The notes under the pieces were generated by a model. That model did not search any database and was not told the DNA's origin. It worked only from the letters and a program-made list of their open reading frames with translations. From the NCBI GenBank assembly GCA_020746105.1, contig CM036626.1, positions 16,003,501 to 16,067,500 of the forward strand: a DNA stretch of 64,000 bases, in the 5' to 3' direction. How positions within the stretch are numbered: position 1 is the first letter of the stretch; each line of letters opens with the position of its first letter. Source of the stretch: Trogon surrucura (Eukaryota > Chordata > Aves > Trogoniformes > Trogonidae). Shown here piece after piece: positions 38,072 through 51,500 of the stretch. The translations under genes and the position numbers were made by a program.

Positions 38072-38863
38072 TTAGTCACAGGCTAAGCTGCAGTACATCT
38101 GTGCTGTCAGCCGTCCAGAGAGCCGGCGATACCGCCCGCTCCCACCGCGCCAGCCCCAGATGGGAGCGAGGCTGCTAACGCCGATCTTCTGGTTTGCGCT
38201 AGCACAGGCTGAAGTCATTCCCAGTGCTTTTCCCCTCTTCCTTCGGTTCACAAACCTTTGCCCAAATTTAGCCACAAGTCTCTTTCTAAATGCATAAACA
38301 TTTTGTGTGTCCTGAGTTTCAGATGCGCGCAGACGGAGCATCCCAAAGCAAAACCTGGGAAATCTCGACGTTGGCAGTTGTTTTAAAAGAATTTGTACTT
38401 GGCTGTTCTGAAAGCTGGTTTGTTTTTTTTTTTCTCCTTCACTTAAATGGGGAAGGTCTGCGATTTCCAAGGCTTTCTGGGGAGTGAGGTACATAGCTGT
38501 CACTGGAGGCTGTATTAAATTTGGGCCCAGCTCCTGTTTTCTGCTTGAAAAACTGTAAAGTAAAATTCCTATCTGGGTCTCTGCTGTTGTACAGCCGTCT
38601 GTCAGAAAGCACCAAATCATCTGGCAATTAATCTCTGTCCCCAGTGTTGAGCAGGAGTCATCCGTTCCTCTTTTCTGTGCAGCACCCAGCACTGGGAGCC
38701 TTTGGAGACAGCACCCCAGTGCGCGCAGCACGTGGCCATGCCTCGAACCCTCCGTCTCCCCATCGGGGGCTGCCTTTGATGCACGTCCAAAAATACGGCT
38801 CGAATTGGCTTCTTCATATCCGTCGTGCTTAACTGCTCCATCAACAGGATGCTGTACAAACAC
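38072..38863 (-). other. Unusually long open frame, probably non-coding
   Basis: An uninterrupted 263-codon frame, the longest outside the CpG island. The conceptual product is basic towards its C-terminus, with no signal peptide, membrane segment or domain that I recognise. There is no clear promoter, CpG island or strong poly(A) arrangement next to it. The local GC content is above that of the flanks, which lowers stop-codon frequency. It could be chance, a lineage-specific transcript or a decayed retrocopy. Confidence 0.2.
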
Positions 38864-41800
38864 ATAAACAGGTTGCGTGTCTGTCCTCGAGCCAAGGGTC
38901 TCGTATTTCCTCGCATCCTGCCTCCAGTGACTTCTCCTGACACGCTGTAACTGCTGCCGGTGCTAGCCCTGCCCTGCGTCCTTGCTCCCACCTGCGGGCA
39001 CGTGGCCCCAGCCTGCTCAACTTGAGATTAGCCATTCCTTCTCCTGAAGCACAGAAACATGAGAGTTTTATTCTCTCGCCCTTAAAACAGAGTTTGACCA
39101 AACTTCCTTGCCCCACCAGCAGCAATGGACCTAAGAGTTCGTGTTTGAGCGGGGAGGGGGAGAACATTGCTCTGGCTTTGCCCATTTCAGAGCACGTTTG
39201 GGTCTGACTTCCAGGCATTTCACACGTAATTCCCTGCCCGTGTGAAAGCCCAACATTGTGCCGGGAGGACATGAACACAGAACCTTTGTGCTCAGGGTAT
39301 TATGCTTTCCCGGCGCACATGTTCTCTGCTCACACACGCTGTCTGGCCAGCCCTTGTAGCTGGGTCTCTTGCATACCACGCTTTCCTATGGAATTTGGAT
39401 TCAAATGTGAAAATTCTCCGCCACACAATAAAAGTGGCATTTCCATGCCCTTTAGCACATCAGTCTTTTCTTGTGAATAGAGCCCCGAGTTCTTTGGCTT
39501 TTGCCGTATGGAACAATTGATCTCTTCAGTTCACTTGCCAACAGTAATCAGTTTCTTCTAGCCATAAATTTTAGCCATTCTTTATTTTTTCCCTTTTTTG
39601 GGGGGCATAGAGGGGAAGAAAGTAATAAAAAGAGACAGCCATAAAGCAAGCAGCTGTTACTAGTCAGATCTTGGTCTGGGAAAGAAGCAAAGCAAGTATC
39701 AGCCTGACTTTTACCTGCTACTGTCTACTGACATTTAGCTATCAGGATAGGACTCTTTACGATGCATCCCACTGTCAATGTTCCTGCTTTCTCTGTAGTG
39801 ACTGGCCATGTGGAGTCTTGCTGTATTTAAACTAAAGGAATAACCAGTTTTAAGCACCCTGTGGGCTTTAGTAGTTGCTCGAGAAAGTAATAGATCCTAA
39901 GCGGGCAAAGCAGTAGTGAGACAATAGTTTTGTTACAACAGGATTTTTTGATACACCAGGTTTCTATCTGGTGTCTTTCTTTGTTCTTTGCCTTGCACTG
40001 ACAGACTGCTTGAGCATTTTACTGAGGCTTTTCTTTTCCATGCATTGCAGTATCTATTTTTAAAGGAGGACCTTGGTACTCCTGGCTCAGGTTCCTTGCA
40101 GTGAGCTGCTGTTTTCATGCTGGGTGGCACTGGAGAGGTTCTCCAGAGCACTGTGGCAGCCTAATGCCAACGCCAGACTGCAAACTCTCCCTCTCCTCTC
40201 CTCACTGCCGTCCTGGGGACCACGTGTGTGTTTTGCTCTCCTTCTGTCTGCAGCTGAGGCAAAAAGAGGTGGGAAATGCCAAGGAAAACAATTCCCTCCT
40301 CCCCTCCAAAGACTAGTGCCACAGAGCTTTACTTTATAGGACCTGCTTTCTCCTAAATCTGGAGTGTGTCTTGAGGACGAGTTTGTTTGAAATATGTTTG
40401 TCCTGGAGTTTTTCTATCCATATGTCCCAGTAGAGTAAGTTGTTTCACACTTCTCTTGTGGTTTACAGTAAACTGTGAGCACCTGCCTCTTCTGGGCTTG
40501 GGAAGGGTAGAGGGGCTTTGAAATTGCTGATAAAACTGGTCTGCAAGGGAACTCGATCTTGTGCAGTTTTCTTTCTCTACCTTCCTCACACTGTTGGTGT
40601 CAGAGAAGGAGGATGGGGGCCTCCATCGTGAGCAGCTTATTGGAGGAAACACGGCAGATTTAGGATCTGATCCCTTGGAATTAGAAAAGAAAATCTCCTG
40701 CACCTCTGGGAGGTAGGAACATCCTTCTCGGGACCAGCTCTACAGATGCTGCTGCCGCTCTGGTGAGAACCAGGAGGCACTAACTGGGCATCTGATGGGG
40801 CTTGGCCCGCTGGGTGACTTGCAGAGCAGCCAGAAAACCCTCCTGCAGAAAGAGTTTCTCCTTCCCCTGCAGCTGCTGATCTGCACACATTCGCTTTCTC
40901 CCCAGCAGGATTTTTGATTCTTACAAAGTTCTTCCAAAACTGATGTCATCTGGGCAGAGATCTGCCAGATTTTCTGACCTTTTTGACACGCTCTCAATAT
41001 CCACATCCCCCGGGGACTCAGTGAGATGACGTGCACCGTGGCCAAAGGCCGTGGGGCTGCTGGCCCTCGGGCAGGGCGCTCGGCTCACAGGCTGCCCCAG
41101 GAGAGCCAGCCCCGAAATCCACACTCCAGCCCCCCACCCCAGACTTGCTAAATCCCTCCCACTGAAACCACTTTGTTTTCCTAATAACGCTCTACAACTA
41201 CATTTTGATTTTGGAGAGGTCTTTGGTTCTTTTCCACCATCCCCACTGAGGACTGGAAAGAAATATATGTATTTTAAACCCTCTAGGTTTGGCAGTCAGC
41301 CCTTTCCTGCACTGTCCCTGCCCCTTGGATTTGTAGGTTGTGTGCCAACATCCAACTGCAGTACAGCTACCGTATCACCTTGTTTCCATCAGTTCAGTAT
41401 GAACTATTTCTTAAGCTTGGGCAAACGAGGACCACCAAAGGAGGCTGTAGTCATGAGATACTCCACCAGATGCTTTCTCTTGAGGAAATATCCATTTCAG
41501 TGCTTTGTGTAATCATTGGTCTTAGCTTCCACTTTAAACACTGTTCTGGTGTTTGTAGCAATGTTGTGTGTCCCTCAGAGTCCCCCTTGCAGGGCAGCAT
41601 GAATCACCAGCCACACTTAGAAGAGGTGAACAGTTCTTGAATGGAGGTGAGAAGCAGCTGGACCAGCCAGCACAACGGACAAGTCTGAAAAGCATTACCT
41701 AAGGCTGGACACATCTCTCAGGCATTGTGGTTGTCAAAAAAGGTTGGACATTTCACGCACAAAAGCAGAATTTGAGACCCTGTTTCAGAATCCTGTCCCA

Positions 41801-44800
41801 CATCTTGCCAGGTCAGAGCCACCTTGACTAGGCAATGGCTTTCCACCTTCGGAAGCACAAAGCTTGGGGCGTTTTTGCAGCGAGATGGACTTTTTGTTTG
41901 TTCATACTGGGCATCTGCCTGTGGTGAGGCTGCTGGGGTTGCCTTCTGACTGTCTGTGCAGGATCCAGTTTGAGAAGGGACCCCCTCTGATGGATCTCCA
42001 AAATGCTGCTGACACCTGGAGAAGATTAACAAACTCAAGGGAAGGCCAGAAATAATATATACAGACCCTACTCACATTCTTGTCGTGATCGGTAAAAAAA
42101 AATAAATACACATAACTATCAGTCTGCCACAACTGAACACGGCTGTATTATCTCCTCCACTTCATGATTTATTTGTTAAAGTACAGCAGAGCACTTGTGT
42201 TCTACACAGCTAATAGTTGCTCTTTCAGGAGCAGCAGAAATGCTTACGCATTCCAGTAGTTAAATGATGCAATATCCAGGTGGATATTTAATGGCCCATG
42301 ACAAATCTGGAATGACACAGCAGACACCATAAATATCTTCGCCCGAACAAATAGAACAAAACCTTTTTTATGAAAGCTATTCCAAATTTTTTTTTTTCCC
42401 ACGTGCAGGCCATATTTTTAAAATATCCTTTAAAAGCAGCCCGGGGAATCGTCTCTGTCCTCTCTGCAGCCTGATCCTTTCCAAGATCTTCAGGATGTGG
42501 AGCCCATGGTACTGCAAGCAATGGAGCTCTTTGCTATCAAGCAGATACTTCTTGGCATTTCTTTAAGGCTCATGGAAAAATCTGCAGAAGTTCAGTCATG
42601 TGAATGTGCCTGATTTGCTCAGTGAAACTCTTCATGCCTATGTGAATTTATGGATTTTGCATAATGCTGGAGTGTTTTTTTAAGCACGCGCTTCTCCTCG
42701 TAGGTATGTGCTGCCTTGGTTAGGGCGAGTTGTTTCAAGACACCAAGGCTGGCAGTCACTCCTGACACCGCTCTGGCTGCTCCCGTGCCACCAGTGGCCT
42801 TCAGCAAGAAGATGTCCTGCAGATGCAAGACAGACCTGAATGGTGCCCACACTGGTGTGCCTGAGCATCTTAATTAAGTCTTGTTATCATCACATTATAT
42901 ACAACACACTGCAAAAGGGGCTGGTGAATCTTTGAAGGGGAGGACACATTTATTTTTAAAATAAGGTTTTGGAAGGTCTGGAGTTCTTGTGAACTGAGGC
43001 TGAACTTGTTGTACCTTTAATTTTTCTGCAAAATCACCATGCTTCGTTTTGTCATCCTTCAGATTGGAATGTATCTTAGGCCAACTTTAAAAGGATTTTT
43101 CAAAACCAGAAGAGTTTTTAAAAAAGAAGTCTACGAGTAACCCAGATGTGAAGCAGACTATTTTATTGTGAATCAAGAAAAATCATGTTATATGTTGAAG
43201 ACTTGATCTGAAGTTTTTCAAAGGGTAGGGAGGAGAGGTGAGTGTTTTCCTGAAACATTCCTTTTGGTTTAAGATTAATAGGTATTTTTAAGTTATGGTA
43301 TTTAATTAAAAACTCTTGATTTTCTTGACTCTGTTACTGAAACAGTGCTCTGGCATCCTCGGTTTGATAACTTAGCTTCTGGGGATGTTACTTCCAAGCG
43401 TGTGGTACTCCTGCAACACTGGTACAAACAAGAGCTGGGTCGTTTTCGACTACATCTGAAAATCTTGATATTAAAAATGCAAAGAAGGGGGCGAAGGGCA
43501 GAACAGGATGGGGGGTTGGAGGTGGCCCATCCTGCTGGCCACAGTGGCCAGGGCCACGCTGATATGGTCCCGGGGACCCTGCTACAGGGACAGAGATTTG
43601 TCAGTCCCTTGAATGTTGGGGTCCCCAGGGAGCAAATGAAGGTTTTGGCGTCGCTTTACGTAGAGTTTGATCCCTTGTGGAGTGCACGGCAGACCCCATA
43701 TGTAACTGTTCCCGAAGGATTCGGAAGAATGGATCTACTGCAACTGTCCTGGTTTATGGGCCTTTTTTTTTGTGTACTTTCTTCCAAAACATTTAGAAAG
43801 CAGTTGGATTTAATTACTGATACACGTGCGCCCCGCTACTGAGTCTAGTGGAAGCATGATCATCTTTTAAAGAGTGCTTTCGACAATAAGGTATTAACTA
43901 ATCCATTGGGTTTAATAGCACATGCTGGTACGAGGCACCTCAGAGCCATTTTTCAAGATAGGCAAGTCTAAAATGCAGCACGCTCAGCTTAATGGACTAT
44001 ACACAACTATACTCCTGCCCACACCTCCTCTCTCTAAAAATGCTCTTTATTCTTTTAAATACATCCTTTATACATAAACAGTGAGGAGCTTGTTAATTTG
44101 TCATGATCTCTATATCCCCCTTTCCTCCCTCCAGTTAGATCCTTATTATAGGCTAACATAACTGATTTTTATCTGTTCTTAACCACTTATCCTTTCTGGT
44201 ATTTTGCAGCCACTTTTACTGATACTCGTGTTTATTTCTGTTTAATCTCTAGTGCCAAAGCACTAGAAATCTCTCTTGGTCTTGAGTTATGGGATACTTG
44301 TCTCTACCGCAAGTTAATGAATGATGTAATCACAGCTGCATCTTGAACGAGCCTGCTTGCAAACACCTCCGCAGTGCTCTCCAGACATGACCACATTGTG
44401 TTCGCCTTGCAAAAAACCCCGTGCTCAGGCCGAGCATCAACGGGAGAGCCTCGCAGATGCATGTGTGGACACATCCAGTCGCTCCATCCAGCAAGGGTAC
44501 AGTGGCTGCTCCAAAGAGGACATGCCCCAGATCCCTGGTGGGATACTGGGATTGTCCTGGGAGCAGGTGTCTCTGATGGCAGGTCTTCATCTGGAGTAAT
44601 GGGGAAAATGTCTTGGCTGCCACTCAGCATCCCCAGCAGCGATGCTTTCCTTCTGATGGCTTTGAACTTGCACACTCCTCTCTCCTCTGGCAAACATTAA
44701 TGTTTCACGCTATTGTATGGAAATGTTAGTGTTCCTCTGTGATGATTTTTAATTTTTTTTTTTTCTTAACTGTAGACAAAACAACCCTGTTTTCCATGAG

Positions 44801-45460
44801 CTCATTCTACGAAACAGAAGACATATTTCAAATCTAGACTGAATCTAGACTGAAGCAGATGCTCACTTGGAAGGTTTAAGCCCCAGTAGTTGAATTTTGG
44901 CAACAGCAACTGTAAAACCAGTGTCTTGTCATGGAAAGCATCTGACAACTGTAACCATTGAAAAGCGCTACGTGAAATAAACCTGGGGAAATCATTTAGT
45001 GTGCAGAGGAGGCTGTACAAATGAATTAATAGGGAAGGATATATTTAGGGATGTGTTTTTCTCCTTGCTTTTGGATTGTACGCAGTCTCCCGGTGGCCAA
45101 GGGGGCTGGTGGCCACTGGGACAGCCCAGCTGCAACCAAACCATGTTCTTCTTACGTGGGGAAGCATTACTGGAGATTACAATGGCACACGGCCCCAGCC
45201 CTGGCTCAGCCAGCATCCTGTTTGCTCCATCTCCGCTGCTGTTACCAGCCACTTGCTTCTCATCTCCCTTAAAAACGTCATTTCCCATAAAACCACCGAA
45301 GAGTGTAGATGTGAAGTCATCCATGAGCAGGGTCTGCTGCAAGGTTAGGCTGGGCAGAGGCTGACCTCAGCTGGGAGAGCCCCTCTGGAGTGTGGTTGGA
45401 TACTGACCTGCCTTATTTCAAACTGAAATAGTTTTGAAACCTACTTTTATTGCCCGATTT

Positions 45461-45715
45461 CAGACTGAAAGAGAGAAGATGCAGATGAGATATGAGGAGG
45501 AAGTTGTTTTCTGTGATGAGGGTGGTGACACACTGGAACAGGTTGCCCAGAGAAGTTGTGGATGTCCCCTCCCTGGAAGTGTTCGAGGCCAGGTTGGATG
45601 GGGCTTTGAGCAATCTGGTCTACGGGAGGTGTCCCTGATCATGGCAGGGGAGTTGGAACTAGATGGTCTTTAAGGTCCTTTCCAACCCAAACCATTCAAT
45701 GACTTTGTGATTCCG
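45461..45715 (+). mobile_element. CR1 LINE 3' fragment
   Basis: Matches the avian CR1 3' end in order: a GAAAGAGAGAAGATG-like start, CACACTGGAACAGGTTGCCC, then GGCCAGGTTGGATGGGGCTT, GGGGAGTTGGAACTAGATGG and TCCTTTCCAACCC, with a degraded terminal octamer (TTTGTGATTCCG). It is longer and has a different subfamily sequence from the copies at 30.3 and 52.3 kb. It is 5' truncated and non-coding. Confidence 0.9.
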
Positions 45716-47849
45716 TTTAAGCACATCTAGGAGAGATTCTCAGACTTCCCAGGCTCCTCTGGACCAGTGCAAGGCACCAAGGACTGTGGTTAGACCTAAT
45801 TCAAGAGATTCCCCCCTGCCTCAACTTCACTGATGACTCTTTTTCTTGTTTTTCTCCTTTCCTGCTCTCCCCTTTCCCTGCTAGTAACAGCATGGCCCCT
45901 TCCCAAAGCACGTCTGCCTGGCTGGCAGAACTTGAATTCCCATTACTAATGTCCATCACATGTTTGTCAGGTCCCATACACAATTCTCCCTTTGTATTCC
46001 CAAAGTGTTAAATTGCATCTGTTACAAAGGACATCAAGAAAAAATTGGCCAAGCAGTTGATGGATAATTGTATTTCTTATATTTTCCTCTTTTTTCCCCC
46101 TGTAGAAGAGATTTGTTTGGTGAAAAGACCTCTGCATTTTTATCCAGTTTTCTTCCTGCTGTGACAGAACTGTGCACTCATTAGTTGTTCAGTTTTTATC
46201 TTTTATGGCAATGAATTTAGGGGTTTTTTTGGCCATGAACTCATTTGTTCTGCCTTTGCCCTGATTAGCTCACATTTGCTTTTCCTTCACTTCCTGCAAG
46301 AACATCTTTTCCTACAAAAACTTTTTGCTTTTATCTTTAAGGCATTTATTTGTAAACAACCACCAGGCCTTTGTACTTAATCCAAAGACAAAAGCCCCTG
46401 TATCTCCAGGAGATATTTGCAATCCAACTGCAAAGCTGAGTCCTGTATGTGGCAGGTGTTTGCGTGTAGGCTAGGACCAATCCCCCAGGTTGGACCAAAG
46501 TTGAGCCCTGCCTTGTGTTTGGGGTCATGGAGCAGATGCTGAGAGAAAAGTCCAAGAACAAGGCAAGAGTGCCCTGATAGCACCCTCAGCATCGTTTTGG
46601 TTCATGGCAATCGATGGCTTGGGGACTTCCCACACTAGAGGTTTTTTTGCTTCGTGGTATTTAATGTTCATGTCTCTAATCACAGTTTAAACACTCTGCT
46701 TAGTAACATTTGTGTCTCACAAAGCCTTCTGTGAGTGGCTTTTTTATTTTCGTTAGCAAAATATTTTTGGGTTCTATAAAACGTTTTTCTTAAAAAAACA
46801 AACAGAATGAATCTTGGTAATCTATCACATTTAGCGCTGTAAAAGTCATAGCAATTTCCAAGCCAACCCCATTGTCTTGGGCTCGGCTCAGACTCTTCAA
46901 CAGCTTTCCTGGGCAATAGGAATTTCCTGGGGTGCAGGGATCTCTGGGAGAACCGTGCATGTCCTGAGGCTGTGACTTGTCTATGTAGGAGTGAGTCTAC
47001 ATGTGGAAAACCTTGCTGGGGTGGAGTCACTTCAATGGCACTTCGCTGGACTTTTCCCAAGAAAACGGATTTTTCTAGGTGCTCTTCATGAGTCCCGAAC
47101 TGAAGGTGCCGTCATTATTTGCAATATTTTGTATATTCCTTGGGTGGCCGTGCCACTCACCGCACTGTCTAGGGACCGATTAGCCCAGGGGCTTGTCCAT
47201 GTGGCTGTACAGACCTCTGCTGCATCCTGATGCTCACATCTCCTCATGATGTAAAGAGCAAAGAGCTGGCCCAAGGTGGATGGTGTCTGCCCCTCTGCAC
47301 CGCCTTGTGTCTCCTGGATGGGGATGTTCTTGTGGGGAGACAGAAACCTCTTCTGGTGCATGCGTGCCACAGACTGCTCTTCACAGCAGCCCTTCATCCT
47401 AAGAACTCTTTTTTTCCAGGCTGAAATTGATTGATTTGTCCTTGATGCATCAAGTTGTATTCCTCTCCCAAGCTAAATGTCACCTTCTGATTTTGACTCT
47501 TCCCCCTGCATCTTTTTTCTCCCTTAAAGCAATTTCATTTCCAGGGCAAATTTTTGGAGTGTCTCCTCTGCTGATTTAATTTCTCTGCCAGTAACATTGA
47601 ATAAACCTGACCCTTGTCACAGCCGAAATATCTACACACCTCCTCTGCCTTTCCCTGTGGCTCTGCATAGTCAACACCATGTATCCCATGGATGGAGGCC
47701 TGTGGTCTCCATCTGACCGACTGACTGGGCTTGTCCCATACCTGATACCTGGGGTCCAGCCTCATAGGCTGTCTGTGAAGGTCTGTGGGATGCAGCTCTG
47801 CTCATCTGGCTGAGCCCAACAGGATTTGAGACTGCTCAGTTGTCCTTTG

Positions 47850-47898
47850 CATGCATGCATCTGTCCATTCCATTCATCCATCCATCCGTCCATCTGTC
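47850..47898 (+). repeat. (CATC)n / (ATGC)n simple repeat
   Basis: A short ATGC triplication is followed by imperfect CATC/CCAT units, about 49 bases in total. It is likely a polymorphic tetranucleotide microsatellite. Confidence 0.75.
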
Positions 47899-48403
47899 CT
47901 CAGCTGGGAGGTCGGCTCTGCCAGGGGCTCAGCTGTGGCACGGAGCTGGAAAAACTGCTCCAAGCACTTGGGCAAGGGCCTGTTTTAGAAAGTTGCCTGG
48001 GTGCCTTGGCAGCAGCGGTTGTTTTCCAACCCGAAGCAAGCCATCAGGGCAACAGATGATGTTTACTTCATGTGACATAATACTCAAGTCAAATATTATT
48101 TAATAGTGCTTTCTTTCATGTCCTGACAACTCTGAAAGTGTCTCTGTATGACAAAAAGCTGTCGAACAACTTTTTGCAGCTTTGCCTTGTTTTGTATGTG
48201 GAGCGAATATTTGTCTTTTCTTTGGCCAAGTCAGACTGATCCCAGAAGAGCTACATCAGGTCAAACTGAAGCCATTTGCCTTCGGTTTTACTAGCACAAG
48301 TATATCACATCCCACAAAAGAGACTAGAAAAAGGCTCTGGTGGGTTTTGGACTGAATTTAAGGTCAGCTAGAGCACTCAGTGAAGTGGGAGTGATTAATA
48401 AAA

Positions 48404-48588
48404 ATGTCAGCCATGAATGACAGGGGAAAAAGCTCAGATTATGATCCAGAAAAGTGTCAGTGCTTCCTGGCTGCCCTCCTGCCAGGCCTGTGTAAATATC
48501 TGGAGCAGATGAGCACTGCTGACACCTTGTACCAGGGAAGGGCCATTGACTCCTTCGGCATGTCCAGCTTCGAGCTGACCGATGACCG
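48404..48588 (+). other. Possible unannotated coding exon
   Basis: An open frame from ATG 48404 (alternative ATG 48413) reaches a good donor, CG|GTGAGG, with the intron starting at 48589. The stop codon TGA at 48590 arises only if the donor is not used. Over the last 33 or so codons, third positions are strongly G/C-biased (about three quarters) although the surrounding DNA is not GC-rich. The product ends SFGMSSFELTDDR and looks protein-like. A pyrimidine-rich acceptor candidate, CCTCCTGCCAG, ends at 48485; it would give a 103-base internal exon, 48486-48588. I do not recognise the family. It is also compatible with chance. Confidence 0.3.
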
Positions 48589-51500
48589 GTGAGGGTTTTG
48601 GAGTTTGTCGAAGCTTCTCCTCTCTTTGCTTTGTCCTCAAGCAAACAGGAGTCTGCCTGGTCAGTTGTTGCCAGCCTTTGTGTTTCTGTGAAATAATATG
48701 ATAAAGCTTTTGTGGGTCTGTGTGAGCTCCAGCAAGCTTCAAGCCAGAGCTGTGATAATTCCAACCTAGCACCATCATTGAGACAAACCCTATACTGTCC
48801 TCATGTTCATAGGGCGGAACACTGAGAAGGTGGTATCCAGAGGCACCATCACTTTCCCACACCAGCGACTGGTTTATTAACCTCGTGTAAGACACATTTT
48901 CACATGGAAATGACACATTTTAGGGATGTGACCTGCCGTCTTGCAGTATCACAAGTTGACTGAATTTTAAGAGCCTTTCCTGCTAAAACTTTGTGTATCC
49001 AACAAACCAAATGCTCTGGCAGTGTGGCAGCTGTGATGTAATGGATGTACTATTTCATTTTTACAGCATGCTTAGATGCATTTTATTGTCATATTCACTG
49101 CAGAAAGTAAATACTGTCTGTCTTGACGAAGATGATGCTTTGGAGATGGCTTTTCAGGTGACTGAAGCTGGCGGTGGGAAATGTGTCTGTACTTCACTCA
49201 CAACAGGCTTTCTTTTTCAGAGTCAGCAAGGCTCCCATGAACAAAGTAGAAAGATCCAAAGATTTTGCTACAACTTTTGCTGATGAGAGAAAATGCTATT
49301 AGCTGCATGTCTCCTAGCAGCACCCAGAGTACCTGGCTGAGCTCAGGCTCTCTGCCCTGTGCCGGGTGCTCTCCAAACCCGAGCTAGTTTTGCAGAGGTA
49401 AAAATCTGTGTGAGAAAATCAGTGCCCCACTTGCCGTTTGGTCTTTAGCAGAGGAGTCAGTGACTGAAATTATTTGGAGAGGTTGGCATTTGCCCCATGT
49501 TTTGAGACTGGAAGGGTAAAGCGCATCAAGGATGACTGGAAGGGGCGCCTTGGATTGAGGGTTGTGTTTAGGATGCTTACAGGCTGTGCTAAGTGTTGCA
49601 AAGCTTTTGGAGTAAATTTGTGTACAATTTAATTTAGCAGTGAAGGGTTGATAACTCCTGTGTGAAGAGTGAAGCTTTTCCCCTTCCCCCCAGCTGGCTG
49701 CAGTACTAACAGGAGAAGTCCAAAACTCTGACGATGGCTGAATGCCACAAAAATGTCATGAATATTCACGGAGATTTTTACATGAATTTGCCTGAGTTGT
49801 GATCACACCCTTTGTATTCATTTTTCACTGATAGTCAGTCCATCAGGTTTTACTGGCAGCAGGATGCAAGCATTGAAGCCAGGATGTCATTGGCATGGGT
49901 GATTGTAGAAATTGAGCTTTACATTCCCATGCAAGGAGAAAAAAAAACAAAAGGCAGAAGAAAAAGAAAAAAAATCCAATGGGAAATATTCAGGTCATTG
50001 TTTAATAACAGCTGGCAGGAAAATTGGGTTTTTGGAGTTGAAGTTGACTTTGTTAAGGGCTTGGATGCTTGAGTGCCAAGTACAAAAAAGGCAATAGCCA
50101 CCAAGACCAAGTAATAGTTCCATCTTTGCAAAGAAGCATCGCTGTGTGGGTTAGGGTGGGTTGTCTCTGTGTTTTAATTACCCACATAAAACTTGGACAT
50201 CATAAGCACAACCCTCTGAGCAACTTGTCAGAATTAAAAACATCCTGGAGCGTTACATATGTGCAAACATTAAATCAGTGTTAAAGTTGCAAAGAATTAT
50301 CTGTGTGCTCTTGAGTCCCATCGAGTCCTCTCTGTTTTCTCCGGTGGTGACTGTGTGTGGTAGTGCAGGAAAGTAAACTCCATCCCATTAAAGTAGCCTT
50401 TGCTAAGAGTATTGGACCGATAGAGCCTACTTTATCATAATAAAGTCGCACTTAGAGCCGATACAGATCTGAAGTCACTAATGCTGATGTGTTTGGAAGC
50501 GAGATGTTTGGTCTGTTTTATGGGTTTTATTGTTTTAAAATGATTGATGTTGCAAAAGGCTTTATCATGCTGTCAGCAATAAATAGCGAAAGGACACAAC
50601 ACGTCCAGAGTTGTGGAGCTGGTAGCTCAGACTGGGTCTCCTGACTTACAGCTGTGCATCTCTTCTGCTTGGCCACCCTGTCTTCTCCAGAATGCTGGAC
50701 TATCGTCAAACGCTCTGCCGTGTCCCAGCTCAGCAGCCAGCCAAAAGCCCGCAGGAAGGAGAGGGATGTCTATCAGCAACTCTGGTGGGCTCTGCTTTAA
50801 GAGCTTCGAACCTTGTGGGATTTTCAAGTGGAGTGTTTTCAAACCCAGACAGTATCCCAGGCTCCACTTGGGGCTTCTGCAGACACGTTGTAGCCGATTC
50901 GACTTAACATTTAGATTGGAGACAGACACAGTTTAATCCAGAAAAGATGGAGACAGAAGCCTTTAAAGAAGGACTGTTTATTAGAGCTCTCTCTTTGCTT
51001 TAACGTCAGGAGAGGCATTTGAAAGAAGATGGAAGGCTGAGTATCTCTCACTGCTCCTCCCTTCCATCAGTCACAACAGGGTACGAATCACCCTCCCAGC
51101 TACACACGCCCAGAAGGACCCACCCGGCGCCCGGTGCTCCCTTTCCCCAGAGCCCCGTTTAGCTGAGCCAGCCCCGCTCCCCGGCACACAAACCCCAGTG
51201 TCCAGCCAGCAGCGAGGGGCATCTCCTGCTTTGCTTGCTCCCTGCCTGCTTTTACAGGGCAGCATTTTTCTGCCACTTTTGGCTACAAGACAAGCTTTGT
51301 CTGAACAAGCAGGAGGGAGACTTTTTTTGGCAGCTCCCCACCTCCTCTCTCGTTTCCCTTGGTGTTTTGGCTCTTTCTCCCCTCTCTGTTTATTCCCTCA
51401 GGAGCCCAGACACTAGCAGAGCTGTTGAGACTCCGGCGAGGGTGCAGCAGTCGCAAACATGCAATCACATTTCACTTTGCAGAGGGAGAAAAAGAGCAGA

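Larger units (their letters stand above)
30527..45460. other. Intergenic DNA, no gene recognised
   Basis: The stretch contains a pyrimidine tract (31643-31738), the second minisatellite locus (31899-31995), AT-rich candidate elements at about 32050-32330 and 36370-36560, and the long open frame at 38072-38863. Remaining open frames are short and domain-free. No CR1 or LTR was recognised between 30.5 and 45.4 kb. Confidence 0.5.
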
